From assembly GCA_041920415.1 (NCBI GenBank), contig JBHGYD010000003.1, forward strand, positions 154,451-218,450: a stretch of DNA of 64,000 bases. The letters run 5' to 3'. Position 1 is the stretch's first letter, and every line of letters starts with the position of its first letter. This document shows positions 1 to 7,713 of the stretch, piece by piece. Position numbers and translations under genes: made by a program. The DNA is from JBHGYD01 sp041920415. GTDB lineage: Bacteria; Bacillota; Bacilli; Bacillales; Anoxybacillaceae. The notes beneath the pieces are model-generated. The model saw nothing but the letters and a program-made list of their open reading frames with translations. It ran no database searches and was not told the DNA's origin.

Positions 1-702
1 CTTCAGGATACCCTGCCTCAAAGTTATCTGCTTTCTCATGTTGTGTATTGCCCACTAAAAGCTTTGCATTATAATCCCAGAAGTTAATTTTTGCATGCTT
101 TGGTTGGAAATCGTAACATACGCTCTTGTTTCATTCTCCGCAATTTCTACTTTATTAAGCTTTACGATATAGCCATGCTGATTGATTTCTTTATTCACTT
201 CAATAGTTTTAATTGGTCTGGAAAACGTCGTTACATAATCTGTCTTTTCCACTTTTTCTGCATCAATAATTGGAGCTGTAACTTTTCCACCTAATGCGTT
301 TTCTCCTTCAAACGATTTTCTCACAGTCCCGATTACATGAATAATATCTTCATTTTTTACATCGGTCTTTGGATCGGCTACAACGATCACGTTCTGTTCG
401 TTATTTTTTGGTTCAGCAAATGCCGGAATGTAAATGCCGTCATCATCCTTCTCTGGTTCAACAAAAATTTTAGTGTAGAAATTCACTTTAGAGCCCTTAT
501 ACTTATCTGGGTTAGAAACCATTTTGACGAACTCTTCTTTTGAAAGTGGTGCTTTTGCTTTTGATTCTTGTTTTTTATTGTCGTTTTTGTCGCTATTGGA
601 TGATTGTCCGGATGAACAGCCCAGTGCAGTTACAAGCAGCAATACAAACGTGAAAAATAAAGATAAAATTTTTTCATATCTGTACTTCCTTATCTCTACC
701 AT
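1..702 (-). pseudogene. Lipoprotein gene broken by apparent one-base frameshifts; runs off the left edge
   Basis: The longest open stretch encodes 215 residues with a hydrophobic segment and a lipobox (L-V-T-A-L-G-C), so the product would be a secreted lipoprotein with a Ser/Asn/Lys-rich linker and a beta-rich domain. The frame stops at 55-57, but one extra base near 81-83 would let it continue as K-L-T-F-W-D-Y-N-A-K-L-L-V-G-N-T through to position 1. That continuation resembles the C-terminal part of DUF4352-type Bacillus lipoproteins (family recalled, not searched). At the 5' end, a good Shine-Dalgarno (AAGGAAG) sits 7 bases before an ATG at 675-677 that opens one base out of frame. One more A in the A6 run would give a textbook start, M-K-K-I-L-S-L. 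The in-frame ATG at 702 has no clear ribosome site. Either the gene is decaying or the read has homopolymer errors. Confidence 0.7.
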
Positions 703-742
703 TATTTGGAAATATACATTCTCTTTTGAGTGGCTACAAAAA

Positions 743-1042
743 CTATAACATCTTATTAAAAATTTCTAGTGAAGGAATTTCTCCGTAACGATGATTCTTT
801 AACCATTCGTCATAACACTTATCCAATAATTTTCTTCCTTCATCCGTTAACATTTGTGAGGTTAAAGAAAATTCTTCATCAATACCTAATTCATAAATCT
901 CTAAACCATACTTGTTTAGTAACTCTTTATCTTTCAACCAATTCATTATAACTACAAGATGCTGCAATTTTTCTTCATACGAAGCATTGCCTTCCGATTC
1001 TAAATGCCACTTTGCCTTATCATACACTTTTACCCGGTTCAT
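743..1042 (-). CDS. Small acidic protein, possible immunity partner of the upstream nuclease-like protein
   Basis: This 99-residue protein is not recognised. It looks soluble and mostly helical, with a motif L-T-D-E-G-R-K-L-L-D near residues 65-75, and no signal peptide or membrane segment. The start is firm: its ATG directly follows the TAA of the preceding gene (TAAATG), and its ribosome site GGAGG lies inside that gene's last codons, so the two are translationally coupled. A small protein coupled behind a toxin-like nuclease domain is the usual arrangement of an immunity gene. That role is inference from position only; it could also be an unrelated accessory subunit. Confidence 0.7.
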   Translation of the reverse strand: MNRVKVYDKAKWHLESEGNASYEEKLQHLVVIMNWLKDKELLNKYGLEIYELGIDEEFSLTSQMLTDEGRKLLDKCYDEWLKNHRYGEIPSLEIFNKML

Positions 1043-1567
1043 TTACGCTAACCTCCATACATGTGTCTGTATTTGGGATGGAAATTTATAAATTTCACCA
1101 GTCTCTGGATCTTTTATATAATTTCCACCGTTTTCACGAATACGTTGCTCTTTTGCTAGCTGTGCTTCTTTCGGCGCTGTTTCCGATGTTACTTCTACAG
1201 AATCAATAACGACACCATCTTTCACTACAACAAAATCAATTCTTCTTGCTTGTCCTGTTAAATCATCTTTTACAATATTTCCTTGTTCATCACGCAAATA
1301 AGCTTCACCGATAATCTTATAGCCTTGGTGTTCTGGGTACATTTCTTTTAATCGCTCGTATACCTGTTCTTCACGTAAATCACCGTTTTTACGATTTAAA
1401 TCAATAATATCCTTTTTGCTCATTTCTTGTTCATATAAAGGTTTATCCGCTTCTGCATAGCTTGTTACCTCAGTTGTACTTAAGTCTTTCACAAATGCCG
1501 GGATATCCTTCAATAGTGAGCTAATTTCTTTCGTGGCTATTACTGCTTCCATAAGAGTTTCAATCAT
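1043..1567 (-). CDS. PD-(D/E)XK-like nuclease domain protein resembling polymorphic-toxin C-termini
   Basis: The 174-residue protein has a helical N-terminus (1-60) and then a compact alpha/beta domain. Visible elements are L-R-E-E-Q-V-Y-E-R-L (64-73), then R-R-I-D-F-V-V (D111), then D-S-V-E-V-T-S (E125), then K133 and Q136 in a following helix, and G-G-N-Y-I. The spacing D-x13-E-x-T, with a conserved acidic helix in front, fits the PD-(D/E)XK nuclease fold. It resembles nuclease-like tails of contact-dependent toxins as I recall them. The expected ExK lysine is replaced by Thr127 and may have migrated to K133, so activity is uncertain. Its ATG overlaps the stop of the ATPase gene (ATGA), indicating co-translation. 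No secretion signal is visible. Confidence 0.65.
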   Translation of the reverse strand: MIETLMEAVIATKEISSLLKDIPAFVKDLSTTEVTSYAEADKPLYEQEMSKKDIIDLNRKNGDLREEQVYERLKEMYPEHQGYKIIGEAYLRDEQGNIVKDDLTGQARRIDFVVVKDGVVIDSVEVTSETAPKEAQLAKEQRIRENGGNYIKDPETGEIYKFPSQIQTHVWRLA

Positions 1568-4500
1568 ACTACACTCTCCCTGCGATAATGTTCAATCCAC
1601 TTAAAATAAAAATCTTTAAATGCAGCGTTTTCTTTCGACTGTTCTCGGAGTATACATTGAATCAAAGCCTTCTCATATGCTTCGTTCTCTTGGAAGTCAA
1701 CGTACTTTTTCAATGCCAAAGTTACTCTCTCATTCCATTCGTTGAAATTATTTGATGTACTTGCAAATTTTATTAGTTTTCCTACAGGTACAAAAGCAGA
1801 AATAACGCATGCTAGTTGTTCAAAACTATGTTGTTGCCATAAATCCATTGTTCCTTTTGTCATATATTGAGACAAATTATCAATCAATATCTGTTTTTCT
1901 TTCGAACTAATTGCTTGCTGTTCAAGCCATCTTATAAGTGAATGGATATCCAGATGGCTTAAATCTAGTTTTTGTTCTACAGCTACCCGTCCTTCTAAAA
2001 GAAGTTGGATGATACTGCTTCGCATTTGCTTATCATTGTTGTTATTGGCATCATTCATATGAATATACGGTTCCGTATTTTTAAATTCATCAATTTCACA
2101 TAGAACAGGCTCAAGCCAGTTATTTTGGTAAACAACAGCAACTCCCGTTTTTAATTTTGCTACTTCGTTCATTTGCTGTTCATTCAATGTTGTAGCTTGT
2201 CCGACATCTTCACGATCATATCGATCCGGCAGGCGAAGAATGATTTTTGTATTTGTATTACGGATCACCGATCTATCTAATAGTCCTGGAGACTGATCGA
2301 CAATAATAAATCCTTCACCATATGTCCGCATTTCGGCGATCGCATTTGTCAGCATTTCAACCGCTTTCCCTTGAAGATTGGCACTTTCCTGAGTTTGATC
2401 AAAATTTGTACGTCTTAATAAATGGTGAGCTTCCTCTAATACAGTTACGTGTTGCAGTTCATGATTCATAGTTGATGTAAATGCCATGCGATGCTCTTGT
2501 AACCGCATCAATAAAATCCCCATCATTAACGCTTTCGTTTCGGTTGAGCCAATGCGGCTTAAGTCGATCAAACAGTTTCGGTCAAACAGTATCGTATTAT
2601 CCGTCTCATGGTCAGAGAACATACGCCCAATTAAACCGTTTGTTAATGAGTGAACCCTTGTCACTAACGCACCGATATAATCGTTTTTCGTATCTTGCGA
2701 ATAAGCAGAACTATTAATGACTTCCGGCAATGTGCTGAGCAACTCTTGGAATGTTGGAAAAATTGGATTTTCATAAACATTTGTTGATTCCTCTAAATCC
2801 CAGCCACATCTTTCATAGCTTTGTTCAATCGCCTCTTTTAAAATAGCTGGCATAGCAGCATACATCGGCCAGCACGCATTAAAAATTTCAATCAATCGAT
2901 CAATATGTTCTAACACATGAATATTCTTTGGAAATCGAAATGGGTTAATTTTTAATAAGGTAGACAAAGCTGGATTCGTTCCAAAAACATAGACATTTTT
3001 TCGTCCGCCAAATACTTGTTTGTATTCACCTTTAGCAGGCTCAATTACGAGAAAATGTATATTTTCTTTTTCAAGGCGATCTAATAAGGTATACACCGTA
3101 TTAGATTTTCCAGATCCTGTAGAACCCGTAATGAATGTATGCATAGAAAGACTTTGCAGATCAAGAGTGACTTCCGTTTCTTCAGAACGTCCCATATGGA
3201 ATATTTTACCTAATTTTATTTTTGTTTTCCCATCATCGTTATTATCGTATGTCCAAACATTTCTCCCAAACTCCACTGCTTCAAGAACTGGCAACCCGCT
3301 GACCGATTTTCTCGGCAACGCAAAACTAATAGCTAGTTCTCTTCCATTAATGAGCGTCCCCGGAGATACGTAAGGAACGTTTAGCCCATTATTCACTTGT
3401 AGACGAATGAGCGGATGATGCAATTTAGTTAAATACTTCGTAATCATTTCTAATTTTTGTTGATTATCATTATCCCACGTATTAATAACGGAATGTTCAA
3501 CAGAAGAATTATCTCCACGCATAATCGATTGATACGTACTTGCAGCCACTTTTGCAATTTGGGCGTCTTCTGCGACAAAATAACAAGCGCAGTTCCACAA
3601 GCCGTAGTCTTCTGAGCTTTTTAGACGCTTTAACTGTTCATCTATCTTTTCAAGTAAATTTGTAACCGATTTGTTTTCAAACTTAATTTGCAAACTTCTG
3701 CTTGTCCCCTCTGTAATCGTTTCTGTCTTACTAGTTGTTGTTGCGTCTGATTTTGATGTCCCTGTCGTTGTCGTTGTTCCTTCTGTATCTGACGTGCTTA
3801 ACGTTGAACTAATTGTTATTCCTTTCGTTGATGTTCGATTTGTTCCTACTGAGAAAAAGAGAGAAATTCCTGTGTTTCCTCCTTTAGAAACACTTTCACT
3901 CTGGGAACTGCCTTTAGTTGAGCCTTTTGTATGACTTTGCGTTTTAGCAAGACTTTCATTAATCGTATTTGTAACACTATTGCTAATACCGTCGGCGACC
4001 GCTTTACTATCATTTTCGCTAAAAGAAAGTTCTGTTTGTTGAAATGGGACAAGCTGTGAATATAATGTTTCGTAGCCTTGATAAATTTCAGCGACTGTTT
4101 TCGGTTGTACAGGCTCAGCAATAAATATGGCTGAAAATGTCTCACCTTTCATCGAGTCAATTAACTTTTCCAATCCTTGTATATAGCTTTTTTTATCAAC
4201 ATCTTTAAGCGCAGGAATACCTGAAACTGCTGTAATCACTTTATTCAATTCACTTAAGCGTGATTGAAATAAATTTTCTACAACTTTCTCAATTTCACTA
4301 TTTCGCAAATTACGCAGTTCTGTTCCTGGGAAATGGCCGTTAAAACTTTTTTGCAATCCTTCTTTCGCTTCATTTATACTTCGCTGTGGATCGATCGAGC
4401 GCACTCCAATATATAAATCTACATCCGTTCCTTTACTGTCGAGAATGAGAATAAGAGAACTATTCAAGTTTCCTACCGTATTAAAAATGTTAATAAGCTT

Positions 4501-4710
4501 TTCTGAAATATCCTCGTTTTGATCATAAACAACTTTGGTAATTTTAAACAAACGAATATGCTGTCTCACTGTTAAACTTTCAATATGAGGTGGTATAGGG
4601 ACCACCTCATGTGCCGTTAGCTCAGATAAGTAGTTTTTTTCAACAAATTCATTTGCCAGCTGAAACGATTGAATAAGGTCGTTTTCCTTTCTGACATCAA
4701 GTGAGTTCAT
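1564..4710 (-). CDS. HerA/FtsK-like P-loop ATPase with Ser/Thr-rich insert
   Basis: At 1048 residues this is the largest accessory protein. Residues 1-250 form an N-terminal alpha/beta domain. Residues 255-340 are a low-complexity Ser/Thr/Gly stretch. A VirB4/HerA-like segment (around 370-400, L-W-N-C-A-C-Y-F) leads into the motor. Walker A is G-S-T-G-S-G-K-S-N (529-537); Walker B is V-T-V-L-E-E-A-H-H (755-763); a later segment (around 800-840) ends R-L-P-D-R-Y-D-R-E-D, typical of DUF87/HerA pumps. The C-terminal 200 residues are helical. Such ATPases are hexameric DNA or protein translocases; the substrate here is unknown. The start has a good AAGGGG site. The gene follows the membrane/coiled-coil gene and overlaps the nuclease-like gene by 4 bases. 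Confidence 0.85.
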   Translation of the reverse strand: MNSLDVRKENDLIQSFQLANEFVEKNYLSELTAHEVVPIPPHIESLTVRQHIRLFKITKVVYDQNEDISEKLINIFNTVGNLNSSLILILDSKGTDVDLYIGVRSIDPQRSINEAKEGLQKSFNGHFPGTELRNLRNSEIEKVVENLFQSRLSELNKVITAVSGIPALKDVDKKSYIQGLEKLIDSMKGETFSAIFIAEPVQPKTVAEIYQGYETLYSQLVPFQQTELSFSENDSKAVADGISNSVTNTINESLAKTQSHTKGSTKGSSQSESVSKGGNTGISLFFSVGTNRTSTKGITISSTLSTSDTEGTTTTTGTSKSDATTTSKTETITEGTSRSLQIKFENKSVTNLLEKIDEQLKRLKSSEDYGLWNCACYFVAEDAQIAKVAASTYQSIMRGDNSSVEHSVINTWDNDNQQKLEMITKYLTKLHHPLIRLQVNNGLNVPYVSPGTLINGRELAISFALPRKSVSGLPVLEAVEFGRNVWTYDNNDDGKTKIKLGKIFHMGRSEETEVTLDLQSLSMHTFITGSTGSGKSNTVYTLLDRLEKENIHFLVIEPAKGEYKQVFGGRKNVYVFGTNPALSTLLKINPFRFPKNIHVLEHIDRLIEIFNACWPMYAAMPAILKEAIEQSYERCGWDLEESTNVYENPIFPTFQELLSTLPEVINSSAYSQDTKNDYIGALVTRVHSLTNGLIGRMFSDHETDNTILFDRNCLIDLSRIGSTETKALMMGILLMRLQEHRMAFTSTMNHELQHVTVLEEAHHLLRRTNFDQTQESANLQGKAVEMLTNAIAEMRTYGEGFIIVDQSPGLLDRSVIRNTNTKIILRLPDRYDREDVGQATTLNEQQMNEVAKLKTGVAVVYQNNWLEPVLCEIDEFKNTEPYIHMNDANNNNDKQMRSSIIQLLLEGRVAVEQKLDLSHLDIHSLIRWLEQQAISSKEKQILIDNLSQYMTKGTMDLWQQHSFEQLACVISAFVPVGKLIKFASTSNNFNEWNERVTLALKKYVDFQENEAYEKALIQCILREQSKENAAFKDFYFKWIEHYRRESVV

Positions 4711-4735
4711 AAAAAATTCCCCTTTTAACTATGAA

Positions 4736-4980
4736 TTAGTAATCCCTATTTCGCGAAAAATTCATTAATTCTTTAACCTTTTGAATGTCATCAATGCTCG
4801 CATATTCTTCAATTCGTTGCAACAAATCTCTAACTCTTGTTTGCAACATTTCATTTTCTTGACGAAGTTTTTTATTTTCTTTGAATAGTTTCTCATTTTC
4901 CTTTTCAAGCCGCTCATTAAGTAGATGATATTTTCGAATCTGTTCTCTTAGTTCATCGTTTATTTCTTTATTAGATAATA
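4736..4980 (-). pseudogene. Out-of-frame coiled-coil segment, probable continuation of the upstream membrane protein
   Basis: Between the stop of the membrane protein (4960-4962) and the ATPase start lies a frame, one base off, that stays open to a TAA at 4736-4738. It reads as a strongly heptad-patterned Glu/Lys/Leu/Asn coiled coil (for example L-N-E-R-L-E-K-E-N-E-K-L) and ends in N-F-S-R-N-R-D-Y. No ATG, GTG or TTG with a ribosome site starts this frame early. One extra A in the AAA run near 4965-4970 would fuse it after L-I-K of the membrane protein, giving a product of about 228 residues ending 25 bases before the next start, as expected in this compact operon. Mutation, sequencing error and programmed -1 frameshifting are all possible. 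Confidence 0.65.
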
Positions 4981-5421
4981 AAGTACTGCTGCAGCAGCGA
5001 TCACCACCGTTCCTGCTGTCAAAAACTTTCCCAAAGGATCTTGTTTCCCTTTTAAAGATTGAGTTGGCTTTACTTTTAAAGTGAAAGAATCAGAAGATCT
5101 TATTGTTTGCTCTGCTTCATATACTTTTCTACCAACTTCCAACATATGTTCAAAGCGCTTTTTTGAAAAATTTAATGTTAATTGTGATTGCAGTAATGTG
5201 AAGTATTCTTTATCCCATTTTGTGCAGTCATATTCAAAGTCTCTACCGTCATGTTCTTGCCATATATTGATACCGGCAGCTTCTACCTTTCGAACTGCGT
5301 TCGCTATTTCTCCATTTCTATCCAGTGGATCTGCCATAATATATGAACCAATAGCATTGCGGATTTTACGAATATTTTTTTCTTGAATTGCTTGTTCTAA
5401 AAACGTTTTGGAATTTCCCAT
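4960..5421 (-). CDS. Membrane-anchored protein with C-terminal transmembrane segment, family unknown
   Basis: The open frame encodes 153 residues. Residues 1-125 are soluble and helical (start M-G-N-S-K-T-F-L-E-Q-A-I). They are followed by one hydrophobic helix at about 131-150 rich in Ala/Val/Ile/Leu and ending Y-Y-L-I-K-K. As written this is a tail-anchored protein with the N-terminal domain in the cytoplasm. However, a coiled coil continues in another frame immediately after the stop, so the native protein may be longer (see 4736-4980). The start has a clear AGGAG site 9 bases upstream and lies 22 bases after the full-length dynamin gene. A membrane anchor co-encoded with dynamin GTPases suggests a recruitment or scaffold role, but that is inference; I do not recognise the family. 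Confidence 0.75.
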   Translation of the reverse strand: MGNSKTFLEQAIQEKNIRKIRNAIGSYIMADPLDRNGEIANAVRKVEAAGINIWQEHDGRDFEYDCTKWDKEYFTLLQSQLTLNFSKKRFEHMLEVGRKVYEAEQTIRSSDSFTLKVKPTQSLKGKQDPLGKFLTAGTVVIAAAAVLYYLIKK

Positions 5422-5443
5422 ACTATTACTCCTTTTTCATAGT

Positions 5444-7693
5444 TTATATATCAAGAATAGAATCTAATCTTGCAACGAAATTATCGAGCCATTGTTTTTT
5501 CTTTTTATTTTCTTCTATTCGCTCCTTCAGTTCATTGCTATGACTAGCTAATTGTTTAATTTCTTGTACACGTGATTTCATCAATTGTTCAAGCTGATTA
5601 ATTTCAGAAATAAAGTATGCTTTTAGATTATTTTTCTCTCTTTCTGCATAGTCTTTTGCGCTATTAAAATTTTCTTCCAAAGAGAATCTAATAGGTGCTA
5701 AAAATTCTTCACGAATTTTCGTTAAATCAACGTATTCCCTATATTCGTATACATCTTCTTCAATATAACTGTCTTCAAACCATGTCCACGGCTTATACCA
5801 TTTTTTTCGATGATTCTTCACTGTTCGTGTTCCAGCCCATTCCTTCTCTTTATAAGTATAGGAATCTATTAAATCTTCTACATCAGGTAATTCCGATTCA
5901 AAAAATTCAACAGGCATCCAGTTTAACACTTTTCCTTCATTGAAGCCGACAATATTTTTAATGTACGTTCGATATTCATCGATATATTTTTGTGCACTGT
6001 TACGCAATACATCTATAATGATCTTTTCTAAATCGGTAATTGCATCGCTTTGAAGCGCTTCTATATCTTTTTTTACACCATACAAAATGGCATCCGCTTT
6101 ATATTTTGGGATTCGTTCATTACGAAATTTATCTGCAATTTCTTGTAACTTTACAAAGATTTTTTGATATACCTTTTCAAAGTATTCATCTACATTAAAA
6201 TCTAGCTTATTAATTTGCTCTTTAAATTGCTTAGCTTTTTCTCCCTGAGCTAACTCTTTCTCAATGCGCTCCATTTGTCTTTTTATTTCTTGGCGTTTTT
6301 CCTCGTCCTTTGCCATTTCTTCTTGGAGGTTTTGCATCATCTGCTCGCGTTCAACAATCTTTTTAAACGAATTTACAGCATTTGTAATTTTCGATGTGAC
6401 TGCATACTTATCTAAATACTCATTAATCGCTGCTTCAATGGATGGAATTCCAGAATGATACAATGCTTCCGTATACTCATCATTGTTATCTCTTGCTATC
6501 ATAATTTGATCTGCTATCTTATTCTTTAACGATGGGCTTAAAGGAGCATACTGCTCTAAATGCATAACTGGTTCCTCAATAAATAAATCAATACTATTTA
6601 ATGTTTTTCTTTGATGTCTAGTTAAATCTAATCCATTTTGATACATTCGAATGACTTTTGCCGTCTCAGCTGATACAGGATAAATATTCGGATTTTCAAT
6701 TCCATGCTTTTCTAAATATTTTTTGACACGCTCTAAAACGCCACGTAAGTCTTCTCCTTTTTCTGGATCAAATTCATCCGCTTTATTGACGGCAAAAATA
6801 AAACGATCTTTTGATTGTTTGCCGCCTACCTTCATTGCCTCTGCAACACTATTTAGCAGAAAATAATCATCATCTGTATGCAGTTGCGTTCCATTTAAAA
6901 CATATAGGACCATTGGTTTGTCGTCATCTTTAATCACGCGATATGTGTGCTCCCTATGACTACTGTCCACTGAGTTATTAGGACCTGGAGTATCCACCAG
7001 CACTAAATTCATTTTCTTTGCCGAGATCGGAGGAATATTTCCTTCCACTTCGATGACAGACACTGTTCGATTATTATTAAACACATCCATATCTTCATAA
7101 GTTACATTTTCTTTAGACGTAATTTCATTCCCATCAGCATCGTAACAAACAACAGAAAAAGTGGAACGTTCAGGAACGTTTTTAATTCGAGCGATGGTTG
7201 CTGTGCATGCCTCGTTTTTTGAAGGCATTAATTCTTTTCCTAATAACGCATTGATTAATGTTGATTTGCCAGAACTCATCGTAGCAATAACAGCGATTTC
7301 AAATTCGCTATTTAGAGCTTTATAGAAATTCTCTTTCACTTTTTCGTTACGCAACGATTCGAAAGGACCGCTTTGCATATGTTCAACTAATTTCTTTAAT
7401 TCTTCTATTTTGTCGGCAGTTTCTTTTGCCGGGATATGTTCAATGCGAATAGAAGAAAACTGTTGGCAAGCTTCCCGTAAATCTTCATAGTCGGGCAATG
7501 TCCCTTTAAAGCGAATATGTATGCTATCTTCATTTAACTCTTCAATCAATGTAGGAAGCAATTCATGAATCCACACTTGCAATCTTTCATTTTTATACTT
7601 ACTTAGCTTTCCGTTTTCCATCACATTTTTTCCATCTATTTCGATAACTGTTTCAACAGTGTATGGATTATATTTCATATACACATCAATCAT
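5444..7693 (-). CDS. Bacterial dynamin-like protein, full length with stalk
   Basis: This 749-residue large GTPase has every G motif: P-loop A-T-M-S-S-G-K-S-T (137-145), switch region E-A-C-T-A-T-I (161-167), D-T-P-G (234-237) and N-K-A-D (303-306). Residues 1-100 are a small alpha/beta N-terminal domain. From about 430 to the end is a long helical, coiled-coil stalk. A Trp/Lys-rich patch around 631-641 (K-K-W-Y-K-P-W-T-W-F-E) could be the membrane-touching paddle. Dynamins bind and remodel membranes using GTP; bacterial ones act in membrane fusion, vesicle release or phage stress. The start has a GGGGGAAG site. It lies 20 bases after the second, shorter dynamin gene, suggesting they act as a pair. 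Confidence 0.88.
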   Translation of the reverse strand: MIDVYMKYNPYTVETVIEIDGKNVMENGKLSKYKNERLQVWIHELLPTLIEELNEDSIHIRFKGTLPDYEDLREACQQFSSIRIEHIPAKETADKIEELKKLVEHMQSGPFESLRNEKVKENFYKALNSEFEIAVIATMSSGKSTLINALLGKELMPSKNEACTATIARIKNVPERSTFSVVCYDADGNEITSKENVTYEDMDVFNNNRTVSVIEVEGNIPPISAKKMNLVLVDTPGPNNSVDSSHREHTYRVIKDDDKPMVLYVLNGTQLHTDDDYFLLNSVAEAMKVGGKQSKDRFIFAVNKADEFDPEKGEDLRGVLERVKKYLEKHGIENPNIYPVSAETAKVIRMYQNGLDLTRHQRKTLNSIDLFIEEPVMHLEQYAPLSPSLKNKIADQIMIARDNNDEYTEALYHSGIPSIEAAINEYLDKYAVTSKITNAVNSFKKIVEREQMMQNLQEEMAKDEEKRQEIKRQMERIEKELAQGEKAKQFKEQINKLDFNVDEYFEKVYQKIFVKLQEIADKFRNERIPKYKADAILYGVKKDIEALQSDAITDLEKIIIDVLRNSAQKYIDEYRTYIKNIVGFNEGKVLNWMPVEFFESELPDVEDLIDSYTYKEKEWAGTRTVKNHRKKWYKPWTWFEDSYIEEDVYEYREYVDLTKIREEFLAPIRFSLEENFNSAKDYAEREKNNLKAYFISEINQLEQLMKSRVQEIKQLASHSNELKERIEENKKKKQWLDNFVARLDSILDI

Positions 7694-7713
7694 TGAGTGC
7701 TCTTCCCCCTAAA

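Noticed and set aside
3671..3934. Plus-strand open frame rich in Val opposite the Ser/Thr-rich insert
   Set aside because: It is the antisense shadow of repetitive Ser/Thr codons in the ATPase gene, with no ribosome site.
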